This document shows, in pieces, positions 21,571 through 31,988 of a stretch of 64,000 nucleotides of DNA. Made by a program: the position numbers and the translations under genes. Within the stretch, counting starts at the first letter, position 1; every line of letters starts with the position of its first letter. Source of the stretch: Thinopyrum elongatum (lineage: Eukaryota > Streptophyta > Magnoliopsida > Poales > Poaceae); NCBI GenBank assembly GCA_011799875.1, contig CM022297.1:443907292-443971291 (forward strand), read 5' to 3'. The notes beneath the pieces were generated by a model that saw nothing but the letters and a program-made list of their open reading frames with translations, was not told the origin of the DNA and made no database searches.

Positions 21571-23876
21571 GGGAATCACTAGGAATCAGACTACTGATAT
21601 CCTGCTTCCCATCAGACTAGCGGTGAGCCGTACGATTGGTTTAATTTGATACGTCTGATTCACCCACTGCAACAAATCTGGGAGGTGTACAAATGCTTCC
21701 ATAAATAATGGGCTCTAGTTAGGCGGGATTAACTATTCCATATAACAAGAACGTGGGCCTTCCTGGTTGCTAGCTTCCATATAACAACCTCATCGGATTT
21801 GAATTGCTTCCCGTAATTGATTGCATCCCAAAATCACGTGAACATCCAATTATACCCCACTCATATTTCTCTTATTTCTAGGAAAATATATTGAACTAAA
21901 ATTTTGCTTCTAATGCGATTAGATTTTGCTTCCAGCGCAAATGAAAATTTGTATCCACATAATATATCCCATGTGCGCTATAATATTTGCTTCCATCAGC
22001 GGAAACTTATGCTTCTCACTATACTAATTTGCTTCAAGAATAACTAAATTTACCTCGACATCAATTTATTTTATTCAGATCACAGTAAAAATAATGTGCT
22101 CAATTTTTGAATTTGCTTCCACTGCAGCTGAAATGTGTTTTGATCCGATAGAAATTTGTTGTCGCGCACTCTTTCTAATGCTACTACTCGGCCAGAATTA
22201 TCGTGCTTCATGTGTTCATATACCTTGTTTCGGACAGCATACATATTTGCTTCATTCAAGTCGTAGAAATTTATGTATTTCATCCATTCATATAAATTTT
22301 CTTCGACCACCAATACATTTGCTTCCTTTATGTCACAAAATATTACACTGCTTCATATGCTCAAGTCTATGCTTTCTATATCCTATGACACTAATTCATA
22401 TGCTCAAGTCTGTGCTTTCTATATCCTATGTCATTGCTTCCGTCTACTAAGCGGTATGTTTCCTTACATGCTTTACATAAAACAATGGTTCACAAGCACT
22501 CGATTCATTGTTTCAACGTCATGGAGAGGAAGACGGGTCAAGCTCACCACGGTGTTTTTGTTTCCAACGACCAGAGATTTGCTTCTGCAGCAACGAACAT
22601 ATATTAGCAGAACAACAATTTTGAAGCAATAAGAAAGTAGAATGGAAGCATACAATTACACACACTGGCAAATGTCATGTTAACCAAGTTATCCTAATTT
22701 TGTTAAGCATAAAAGCATAGATTACAAGTGGCGATGGAGAGAGCACCCAAGGAGAGATATGTAATGAAAGTTGAATATACAAGCACGCCATAATGTGCCA
22801 TCAACAGTTGAATATGTATGCATTACTAGTAGAATGAAAAGACAAATTGCACAACCTGAAGGGGCCATTGCTTGAACACAAGTTACTGTGATGACATGGA
22901 TCCTCTGCAATGCAAATAAGAAGTATACGAAGCATACTTGTTTAAAAATAAAATAATTCTCCACATAATGGAAAACAAATATACTAAATAAGGAAGCATG
23001 ATTGTAGTTCCATCTATACATAGAAGAATGGAAGAAAAATCTAAGAAGCATGGATGCTATGAAGAAATAATATTATACCTAGGAAGCATGGCAAGAGATT
23101 GAAGTCGATTTATACATACATACGAAGCCATGAAGAAGCAGAAGCATGTACATATGAAGCAGCTAGGATCTTGGAAGCACGTGAAGTCTGGAGCAACAAT
23201 TTTTTCCATCACAACGCAAGTGAGAGATATTAGAAGCACCAAAAATTGTAAATGCAAAAATATCATGCTTGCTGCAGCTATCAAATTTCATCTAACCTAA
23301 TTGGGGATCAGTTGCTAACTTTCAGAACTAGTTAGTACTTCGAGATGGCAAAGAAATCAAAATCTAGATCGAAGTTGTGGATGTAATGACTTGTCAACCA
23401 TGTCTGATGGAGTTGTGCGTGTTTGTTGCCGAGATCACGAAACGAGTCGTCGGCTCGTGGCTGCTGGGATGGGCAGACGCAGGATGTGATCTGCTACACA
23501 ACCGCCTGCATGCTGCGGCCACCTGTAGATTAAGATTTGTGCTAGCTGGTGGTTTAGTGGTTGGACTCGAGGGTGCAGGTCGTGGAGTCATGGTGAAGAA
23601 GAGGGCGGCGGGGGTGGTGGCATCGGGCGATGCCGGTACATGCAGCCACGGAGGATGGAGAGCGGAGCATTGTACGGGGCCGCAAGGAGCCATGAGCGAG
23701 ACCTCCGCCTCGATTGATTTGGGGATCAATTATTTTCCGACATAAATGTGTGACGCAGGTGTGGGCTAGATTTGCGGATGGAAGAAAGGCTCTCAGGCGT
23801 TGGATGGAGAATGAATCAAGGGCTCGCGACCAGTCTGATGGATTGAACAAATCAGTCTTCTAATAGAAATTGTTTC
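21571..23876. mobile_element. Non-autonomous MULE, 2306 bp
   Basis: Perfect 9-bp target duplications flank it. Ends start GGGAATCACTAGG (left) and, reverse-complemented, GGGAAACAATTTC (right), with a shared AGA-x-ACTGAT core further in. Nine-base duplication and GGGAA termini fit the Mutator superfamily. No transposase is present. The left half (21602-22580) holds about 16 GCTTC motifs, commonly TTTGCTTCC. The right half (22620-23240) holds about 11 copies in the opposite orientation. A GC-rich stretch (23450-23700), unlike the rest, may be captured DNA. Confidence 0.8.
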
Positions 23877-23885
23877 CCGCCAAGT
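23877..23885. other. 9-bp target site duplication, right
   Basis: GCCAAGTAA, identical to 21562-21570. Confidence 0.85.
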
Positions 23886-24372
23886 AATGCCTTTGGGATA
23901 GTGTGGATAATAGTTGACTTGATTCTGTGCAAAAACAAAAACTTTTGCGTCCAGTACAAAAATTCCGATCTTTTACGGGAACGTGGAAAAATTCTGCGTT
24001 TTTTACAGCTGATGTGTATACAAATTTTCTACGCTATCCTAATTTTCAGAATTTTTGGAGTTAAATAAGTATGACCTTAATTCAGATCTTTACGTACTGT
24101 TCTGATTTTTGACAGATTCTGTTTGCAATACATAGTTTGCTTGTTTTATGGTTTCTATGGCTTATATTGCTTAATATAAATTGTGCAAATTGTAGAGTAC
24201 AGTAGGCATTGTGTGATAAAAATTATGAATCTTATATTGACAGTACCAAAGTGAATGATTTGTCTTTATCATACTAAGTCATCTCACGAAGTTCCGTTAA
24301 GTTTTGTGTGATTGAAGTTTTCAAGTTTTGGGTGAGATATTGATATGAGGAGAATAAGGAGTGGCAAGACCC
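23886..24372 (+). other. 3' internal region of the Sabrina-like element
   Basis: AT-rich untranslated sequence continuing the host element after the MULE. It ends GTGGCAAGACCC at 24372, where the Athila LTR starts. GACCC (24368-24372) is the probable left target duplication of that insertion. Confidence 0.6.
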
Positions 24373-25890
24373 TGATGACCCACAAGTATTGGGGATTAAT
24401 CATAGTCCTTTCGATAAGTAAGAGTGTCAAACCCAACAAGGAGCAGAAGGAAATGACAAGTGGTTCTCAGCAAGGTATTTTCTGCAAGCACTGAAATAGT
24501 CGGTAACAGATAGTTTGATAGCAAGAGAATTTGTAACGAGCAAGTAATGGTAATGGTAAATAATGTGCAGCAAGGTAGCCCAATCCTTTTGTGGCAAGGA
24601 CAGGCCAAAACGGTCTCTTATGATAAGCAAAGCGTTCTTGAGGGTACACGGGAATTTCATCATATCGCTTTCATCATGTTGATTTGATTCGTGTTCGCTA
24701 CTTTGATAATTTGATATGTGGGTGGACCGGTGGTTAGGTGTTGTTCTTACTTGAACAAACCTCCTACTAATGATTAACCCCCTCGCAAGCATCCGCAACT
24801 ATGAGAAGAGTATTAAGATAAAATCTAACCATAGCATTAAACTTTTGGATCCAAATCAGTCCCTTACGAAATAGCGCATAAACTAGGGTTTAAGCTTCTG
24901 TCACTCTAGCAACCCATCATCTAATAACTACTCCACAATGCATTCCCTTAGGCCCAAATATGGTGAAGTGCCATGTATTCGACGTTCACATGACACCATT
25001 AAGGGAATCACAACATACATATCATCAAAATATCGAACACATATCAAGTTCACATGATTACTTGCAACATGACTTCTCTCGTGACCTCAAGAACAAAAGT
25101 AACTACTCACAAATAATAATCATGCTCAAGATCAGAGAGGTATTAAATAGCATAATGGATCTAAACATATAATCTTCCACCAAATAAACCATATAGTAAT
25201 CAACTACAAGATGTAATCAACACTACTAGTCACCCACAAGTACCAATCTAAGGTTCCGATACAAAGATTGAACACAAGAGATGAACTAGGGTTTGAGAGG
25301 AGATGGTGCTGTTGAAGATGTTGATGGAGATGGCCCTCCCAAAGATGGGAGTGTTGTTGGTGATGACGATGACGATGATTTCCCCCTCCGAGAGGGAAGT
25401 TCCCCCGGCGGAATCGCTCCGCCGGAGGGCAAAAGTACTCCTGCCCAAGTTCCGCCTCGAGACGGCGGCGCTTCGTCCCGAAAGTCCCCCCCTTATTTTT
25501 TCTAGGTCAAAATGACTTATATACCAGAAGAGGGGTACCGGCGGTGGGCCGAGGAGGGCACAACCCACCAGGGCGCGCCTGGGCTCCCTGGCGCGCCCAG
25601 GTGGGTTGTGCCCACCTGGTGGGCCCCCTCTGGTAGTTATTTGCTCCAATATTCTTCATATATTCCCAAACAATTCTCCGTAAATTTTCAGCTCATTTGG
25701 AGATGTGCAGAATAGGGAACTCTGACATAGCTTTTTCAGGTCCAGAATTCCAGCTGCCGGTATTCTCCCTCTTTGTGTGAACCTTGCATAATATGAGAGA
25801 AAAGGCATTAGAAATACTCCAAAAAGCATTATTATGCATAAAAACATTATAAATAATAGTAGGAAAACATGATGCAAAATGGACGTATCA
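24373..25890 (-). repeat. 3' LTR of the Athila-type element (1518 bp)
   Basis: On the minus strand it runs from TGATACGTCC (25890) to GGGTCATCA (24373). A polypurine tract abuts the start. It contains a GC-rich near-perfect palindrome at about 25555-25625 (arms GTGGGCACAACCCACC type), then a TATA box. ORFs inside it are not called. Confidence 0.85.
25516..25523 (-). promoter_or_regulatory. LTR TATA box (minus strand)
   Basis: The minus strand reads TATATAAG, placed just downstream of the palindrome, the same relative arrangement as in the Sabrina-like LTR. Confidence 0.55.
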
Positions 25891-25904
25891 ACTCCCCCAA
25901 GCTT
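25891..25904 (-). other. Polypurine tract of the Athila-type element
   Basis: The minus strand reads AGCTTGGGGGAGT directly before the LTR start TGATACGTCC. Confidence 0.75.
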
Positions 25905-27483
25905 AGACCTCGCTTGTTCTCAAGCGAAAACCGAAATTGAAAAACATGCCCACATGCTTAGAGAGAGAGGTGTCGATAAAAACAAAATACGGACATAGAA
26001 GCATCATGCATATTATTATAACAGCAAAGAACTTTAACATAAAACTTTGTCGAATAACTTTTATCACATAAATTTTATCATATAACTTTTCATGAACAAG
26101 TAACAATTCATCACAACATTGAAGTATAAAGTATAAACCTTATTGAAAACCAAGAAACTATGTTCTCAGTCAACTTTGCAACTATAATTCATCATATTTT
26201 CAGGAAGGGTCACGTATCGGAGCCTTTAGGCAAGTCCACATACTCAACCATCATTTAATCTTTTATGATTGCTAACACTCACAGCGTACCCATGAACAAA
26301 AAGTTTCAACCGGACACACAGAAAGATAGGGGCTTATAGTTTCGCCTCCCAACGTATTCACCTGAAGGGTGATGTCAACAATAATAACTCCTGCCTACTC
26401 ATATCCAACTGGATATATGTGCCTAGATGTTTCCTCACCACATGATGCTTGCAAAAAAGAGAAAATAAAAAGGAATAGGGAAGAAAACTTTGACTCATCA
26501 TAAAAGTAAATGCATAAAAGTAAAAGATAGGTCCTTCGCAGAGGGAAGCAGAGGTTTTCATGCGCTTATTTGTTTGTATGCCAAATCCCTTAATGCAAAA
26601 GAACGTCACATTATATTGCCCCTTATGATAGCAACCTTTATTATGCAGTCCATCGCTTTTATTACTTTGCCATCACAAGTTTGTACAATGCTCAATTTTC
26701 TCTTACACTAAATGATCCAACACATTTAGAAGAAATTTTTATTGCCTTATTGCACCGATAAGAACTTACTTGAAGGATCTTACTCAATCCATAGTTAGGT
26801 ATGGTGGACTCTCAAAATAAGATTTTGGGTTAAGGGTTTTTGGATGCACAAGTAGTATCTCTACTTAGTGCGGAATTTTTGGCTAGAAAAGATATTGAGC
26901 AAGAACCACATGTTAAACGATCTATGACAATATAACTTCTATGTGAATATTAACAAACATAAATCATTACGTTGTCTTCCTTGTCCAATGTCAACTATTT
27001 TGACACAAAATATTTAATGGGGGCTCACAATCATAAAAGATGTCCAAGATAGTGTATTTGCATGTGAATCTTCTCTTCCCTTATTAATTCTTTTATGAGT
27101 TGCATCATTGAGCAATGCTATGTTTGTCAATCTCAAACAAAATTTACCACTTTACTTTTCCTTATGTGATGTCATTACTTACCATAAGATTAGCATATGA
27201 TCTTTTTCATTTATGTTCCTTTCTTTTTATTGAGACATAAAAGTAAAGAAACAAAACTCAAACTACTCTTTATTATATATCTCGCACACGATTACATCGA
27301 TTGATAGATCACTAAGCAAACACTCGAAAAGAAAGGATCGAACTAAAACTTTTATTCAACTAAATCATAGGAAACTAGAGGTCGAACTAAAATAGATAAA
27401 GGCAAAGATAGTGGTGGTGATACGATACCGGGATACCTCCCCCAAGCTTGGCACAAGCCAAGGGGAGTGTCCATACCATGAAC
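25905..27483. other. 3' untranslated region of the Athila-type element
   Basis: AT-rich sequence with only short, unsupported ORFs. A second AAGCTTGGGGGAG-like stretch occurs near 27438-27450, resembling the polypurine tract and possibly an internal duplicate of it. Confidence 0.5.
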
Positions 27484-27810
27484 TCAAGTCTCCTTTGGTG
27501 ATGAAGAAGGTGGTGGTGATGAGGTAGTAGCGATCTTATCCTTTTTCTCCAGCTTGCGTCGGAGAGTAAAATTATCTATCCTCAACTCATCATTCTCCAT
27601 CTCAAGCTTTATTATCCTCTTGCATAATGCCTCCTTGCTTTCTTGCTCAAACCGAGGAGGGACTGGCTCATCTTCATCTTCCTCATCAGTGAACCATATA
27701 TAGGGATAGGTGTCCTTGAAGATATTTTTATCCAAAGGCTGATAAGAAACTGGGCAATCTTCTTTCGAATCTTGAGATGACATATTTTCAGATCTACCAG
27801 AAAACAGCAA
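27484..27810 (-). CDS. Small acidic coiled-coil ORF between pol and 3' LTR
   Basis: 108 codons. The N-terminal half has YQPLDKNIFKDTYPYIWF followed by an acidic run (DEEDEDEPVPP). The C-terminal half, EALCKRIIKLEMENDELRI and on, has heptad spacing of Leu/Ile typical of a coiled coil, ending in a Ser/Pro-rich tail. Athila elements often carry an env-like or unknown ORF in this position, but this protein has no signal peptide or membrane segment and I would not call it an envelope protein. The likely start is the internal MSSQDSKED methionine near 27781, with the first methionine (27810) upstream in the same frame. Confidence 0.5.
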   Translation of the reverse strand: MLFSGRSENMSSQDSKEDCPVSYQPLDKNIFKDTYPYIWFTDEEDEDEPVPPRFEQESKEALCKRIIKLEMENDELRIDNFTLRRKLEKKDKIATTSSPPPSSSPKET

Positions 27811-28120
27811 GAAAGAAGAACAGAAGATTTCTCCACGATACGGTGGTCAATACGTTTGGGGGGTATATAAAGATTTTTTATCTTGGGAAACAAGCAAACG
27901 GGAGGAAAACGGAGTCGGGAAGGTTCCCGAGGTGGGCACAATCCACCTGGGCGCGCCAGGGGGCCCTGGCATGCCCTGGTGTCTTGTGCCCTCCTCGGGT
28001 GCCTTCCTGGTCGTTTCTTATTTTCCTAATTTTTAAAATATCCCAAAACTGACGGAAAATATTTTTGCGGATTTTTTGGAGTCCGTTTACTTACCGTATC
28101 ACATACCTCCTCTTTTTTAA

Positions 28121-29903
28121 TTATTCTAGAGTGTTCCGGAATGTCTCTTTTATGTGTTCCTCAGGTGTCATAGTTTTAATAATATTGCTTTCAACATTAA
28201 CAGGTGTACCTGAAATATAATGCTTAATTCTTTGCCCATTGACCACCTTCGGATTAGTACCTTCGGCATTATTTATTTTGATAGCTCCCGAGCAGTAAAC
28301 CTCTTCGATGATATATGGTCCTTCCCATTTAGAGAGAAGTTTTCCTGCAAAGAATCTGAAACGAGAGTTGTACAATAGAACATATTTTTCAACTTTGAAT
28401 TCTCGCTTTTGGATTCTCTTGTCATGCCATCTTTTAACTTTTTCTTTAAATAACTTAGCATTTTCATAAGCTTGGGTTCTCCAAATAACCTCTTTTCACC
28501 AGCAAGTTTGAAATCATAGTTGAGTTCTTTAATTGCCCAATATGCTTTATGTTCTAACTCTAGAGGCAAATGACAAGATTTTCCATAAACCATTTTATAG
28601 GGAGACATACCCATAGGATTTTTATATGTTGTTCGGTAGGCCCAAAGTGCGTCATCCAATTTCTTAGACCAATTCTTTCGGGACCTATTGACAGTTTTAT
28701 GTAATATTAGTTTTATCTCTCTATTGCTAAGTTCAACTTGACCACTAGATTGAGGATGATAGGGTGATGCAATTCTATGGTTAACATCATATTTAGCAAG
28801 CATTTTACGGAAAGCACCATGAATAAATTGTGAACCACCATCAGTCAGTAAATATCTAGGGACTCCGAACCTTGGGAAAATAACTTCTTTAAGCATTTTA
28901 ATGGAAGTGTTATGATCAGCACTACTAGTTGGAATAGCTTCTACCCACTTAGTAACGTAATCAACAGCAACCAAAATATGTGTATACCCATTAGAGGAAG
29001 GAAAAGGTCCCATATAATCAAAACCCCAAACATCAAACGGTTCAACAGCAAGTGAATAATTCATAGGCATTTCTTGACGCTTACTAATATTACCAATTCG
29101 TTGACATTCATCACAAGATAAAACAAACTTACGGGCATCCTTGAAGAGAGTAGGCCAATAAAAACCAGATTGCAATACATTGTGAGCAGTTCTATCTCCC
29201 GCATGATGCCCTCCATAAGCTTCGAAGTGACATTCCCGTAGGATTTGTTCCTGTTCATGCTCAGTTACACAACGTCTAATAATACCATCTACTCCTTCTT
29301 TATAAAGATGTGGGTCATCCCAAAAGTAATATCTTAAATCATAGAAGAACTTTTTCTTTTGTTGGTTTGTGAAACTAGGTGGTATGTATTTAGCAACAAT
29401 ATAATTAGAATAGTCAGCATACCAAGGAGTATTATGAGAAACATTTATTGCAGCTAGTTGTTCATCAGGAAAGCTATCATCAATTGATAGTGGGTCATCA
29501 AGGATATTTTCCAACATAGATAAGTTATCTGCTACGGGGTTCTCAGCTCCATTTCTATCAGTGATATGTAAATCAAATTCTTGTAGCAAGAGAACCCACC
29601 TAATGAGTCTAGGTTTAGCATCTTTCTTTTCCATAAGATATTTAATAGTAGCATGATCGGTGTGAACAATAACTTTAGAATCAACAATGTAAGATCTGAA
29701 TTTATCACAAGCAAACACAACTGCTAAAAATTCTTTTTCAGTGGTAGCATAATTTCTTTGGGCACTGTCTAGAGTTTTGCTAGCATAATGAATGACATTT
29801 AATTTCTTATCAACCCTTTGTCCTAGAACAGCACCAACAGCATAATCACTGGCATCACACATAATTTCAAAAGGCAAGTTCCAATTAGGTGGTTGAACAA
29901 TAG
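28121..29903 (-). pseudogene. Athila-type pol: RNase H and integrase, 5' truncated
   Basis: The minus frame enters from the Copia junction at 29903. It begins at the end of reverse transcriptase and RNase [42 protein letters not shown]. Integrase follows with the HHCC finger ([12 protein letters not shown] ... LSCDECQR, about 29210-29090) and core residues D in [11 protein letters not shown] in LLTDGGSQF and E in [12 protein letters not shown] (28720). The Athila-type [17 protein letters not shown] lies near 28580-28530. A deletion or shift near 28495, after LAGEKRLF, throws the C-terminal 80 or so residues into the frame of 28121-28375 ([20 protein letters not shown]), ending at 28121. This one shift plus the insertion at 29904 make it a pseudogene. 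The separating tract 27811-28120 carries another GC-rich palindrome, at 27935-28000. Confidence 0.9.
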
Positions 29904-30983
29904 TGTTGGGAAACATTGCATGGAAAACAAAAAAAATTCTACGCACACGCAAGATCTATCCATGGAGATGCATAGCAACGAGAGGGGAGAGTGTGTCTAC
30001 GTACCCTCGTAGACCATAAGCAGAAGCGTTTGACAACGCGGTTGATGTAGTCGAACTTCTTCGCGTTCCAACCGATCGAGCACCGAACGTACGGCACCTC
30101 CGCATTCAGCACACGTTCAGCTCGATGACATCCTCTGCCTTCTTGATCCAGCAAGACAGTGAGGTAGTGGATGAGTTTCGGCAACATGACGGTGTGGTTG
30201 CAGTGATGGTGAAGTGATTTCTGCAGGGCTTCGCCTAAGCACTACGAAAATATGACCAGGGGTGTAAATGTTGGAGGGGGGCGCCGCACATGGCTAAGCA
30301 ATTGTCTGGGATGTGCTAGGCGCCCCACTCCCACATATATATAAGTGGGGGAAAGAGAGAGCATCCAGGAGGGTGCCCCAAGTAGGCCGAATCCTACTTG
30401 GGGTCCTCCCCAAGTGGCACCCCCATTTCCCTATTTGCTGGAGAAGAAAGGAAAGAGGGGAAGAGAGAAGGAAGGGGAGGTCGAATCCTCCCCCCTCCTT
30501 TCCCCACTTGGGTGGCTGCCATGGGGGGTGCGCCAGCCCCTTGTGGGCTGGTGTACTCCCCTCTTATGGCCCAATAGGCCCAATACCCTCCCGGGGTTGA
30601 CCGGTACCCCCTCCGGTACTCTGATGACTATCCGGTTTTCTCCGAAACACTTCCGGTGTCCGAATACCATCGTCCTATATATCAATCTTTACCTCTCGAC
30701 CATTTTGAGACTCCTCGTCATGTCCACGATCTCATCCGAGACTCCGAACAACATTCGGTCACCCAATCATATAACTCATATAACAAGATATCGTCAACGA
30801 ACGTTAAGCGTGCGGACCCTACGGGTTCGAGAACTATGTAGACATGACCGAGACACCTCTCCGGTCAATAACCAATAGCGGAACCTGGGTGCCCATATTG
30901 GCTCCTACATATTCTAAGAAGATCTTTATCGGTCGAACCTTATGACAACATACGTAATTCCCTTTGTCCATCGGTATGTTACT
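29904..30983 (-). repeat. Copia LTR (Angela/WIS/BARE1-like), part 1
   Basis: Starts TGTTGGGAAAC at 29904, the reverse complement of an LTR 3' end, abutting Athila pol and not a primer site. It is thus a 3' or solo LTR on the minus strand. A TATATATA stretch lies at 30336-30345. The LTR runs to the CACTA target site at 30984 and resumes at 39020. AATAG (29899-29903) is a possible target duplication. Confidence 0.8.
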
Positions 30984-30986
30984 TGC
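30984..30986. other. 3-bp target duplication TGC, left
   Basis: TGC before CACTA-1, repeated at 39017-39019. Joining GTTACTTGC to CCGAGATTC restores continuous Copia LTR sequence. Confidence 0.8.
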
Positions 30987-31015
30987 CACTACAAGAAATT
31001 TGTCAACTTGCGACC
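30987..31015 (+). repeat. CACTA-1 left terminal inverted repeat
   Basis: Starts CACTACAAGAAATTTG. Pairs with 38988-39016. Confidence 0.9.
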
Positions 31016-31988
31016 ATCACTATTGGTCGCTGGATGTTCATTGTTTTTCATTTGCGACCTTTTTGTGACCAAAAACAGATGGTCAAAAGCTGACAATCTT
31101 TAATGAAAATTAACGACCTGCTTTGTGATAAGGTCGTTAAAGGCAACGACCAAAACAAAAGGTCGTTGATCCTACGACCTTCTGTTTTGGTCGCTAGCTG
31201 TCTGCCCAGGCCACGTCGGATCTGACGTGGCAAGCTGACGTGGCAAAATTGCGACCAAATGAAAAGGTCGTTGACAAGAATCAGCCCGGTCCGATTAGGT
31301 GTCTATATGGGCCGAGCCCATTAATTCAGCCCATTTATATATATTTTTCCTGTCAATTTACGCTAGCTACATGGGCCTAGCCCAGCAATTCGGCCTTTTT
31401 ATTTCTGGGTGCGGCCTTTTACAGCGTATGATCTTTTATTTTTCGCCATTTTATTTTCCACCATTTTATATTGGTCCCAAATATCATAATATCATACACT
31501 GGTGCCACACATCAGAAATTTCAAATGTGCTCAAATTATTTTGATAAGTGGGTCGCATGAGTCATGTTTCCATTGCACACATTTTCAAATCACATACATA
31601 ATTACTATTTCATATGAAACAGAAATTGTAATTCTGAAACGTACAACATTTCATTCAGAAACAGAGAGAAAATACATGAAATTCAAGAGTTCACAATGCC
31701 CAGATAACCCAGCTATTATTACATAACTTGCTATACAAGAATGTCTTGGCGCTTCTTTGAACATCTTTCGTCTTGAATTTACGCAAAATATCTGCCAACA
31801 AGAAAACAGAACAGCGAGGATAGGGTGAATAACAACAGCAGCAAGTGATGGGGTGCTATTTAGTTGTAAGATCAAGTCCGGGAAGAAACATGCATGAAAA
31901 TTAAGAAGAGCTAGAGCAAGTCTGCATGAAAATTAAGAAGTTCTATTTAGTATGAATGCCCTCAAGTTTTCGTGCACGTCATGCCAAG

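Larger units (their letters stand above)
17809..24372 (+). mobile_element. Sabrina-like Athila-lineage retroelement, 5' LTR and internal region
   Basis: A plus-oriented element with LTR 17809-19430, a tRNA-Asp primer site, two unusual ORFs and 3' internal sequence to 24372. There the minus-strand Athila element inserted. Its own 3' LTR is beyond the nested block. A 2.3 kb MULE sits inside at 21571-23876. No pol is present in what is visible. LTR ends (TGATACGTCTCC ... GACATCA) and internal phrases match my memory of the Triticeae family Sabrina. Confidence 0.75.
24373..29903 (-). mobile_element. Athila-lineage retroelement, minus strand, 3' half
   Basis: Minus-strand order: pol end (RNase H, integrase), 3' untranslated region with a coiled-coil ORF, polypurine tract, 3' LTR. 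The integrase tail [19 protein letters not shown] is typical of Athila. The 5' part lies beyond the Copia insertion at 29904 and is not in the window. Confidence 0.85.

Noticed and set aside
22080..23284. Short ORFs on both strands of the small MULE
   Set aside because: AT-rich, low-complexity, on both strands of a repeat-motif array with no domain.
30313..30878. 177-codon plus-strand ORF
   Set aside because: Lies wholly in the Copia LTR and runs opposite to the LTR's transcription.
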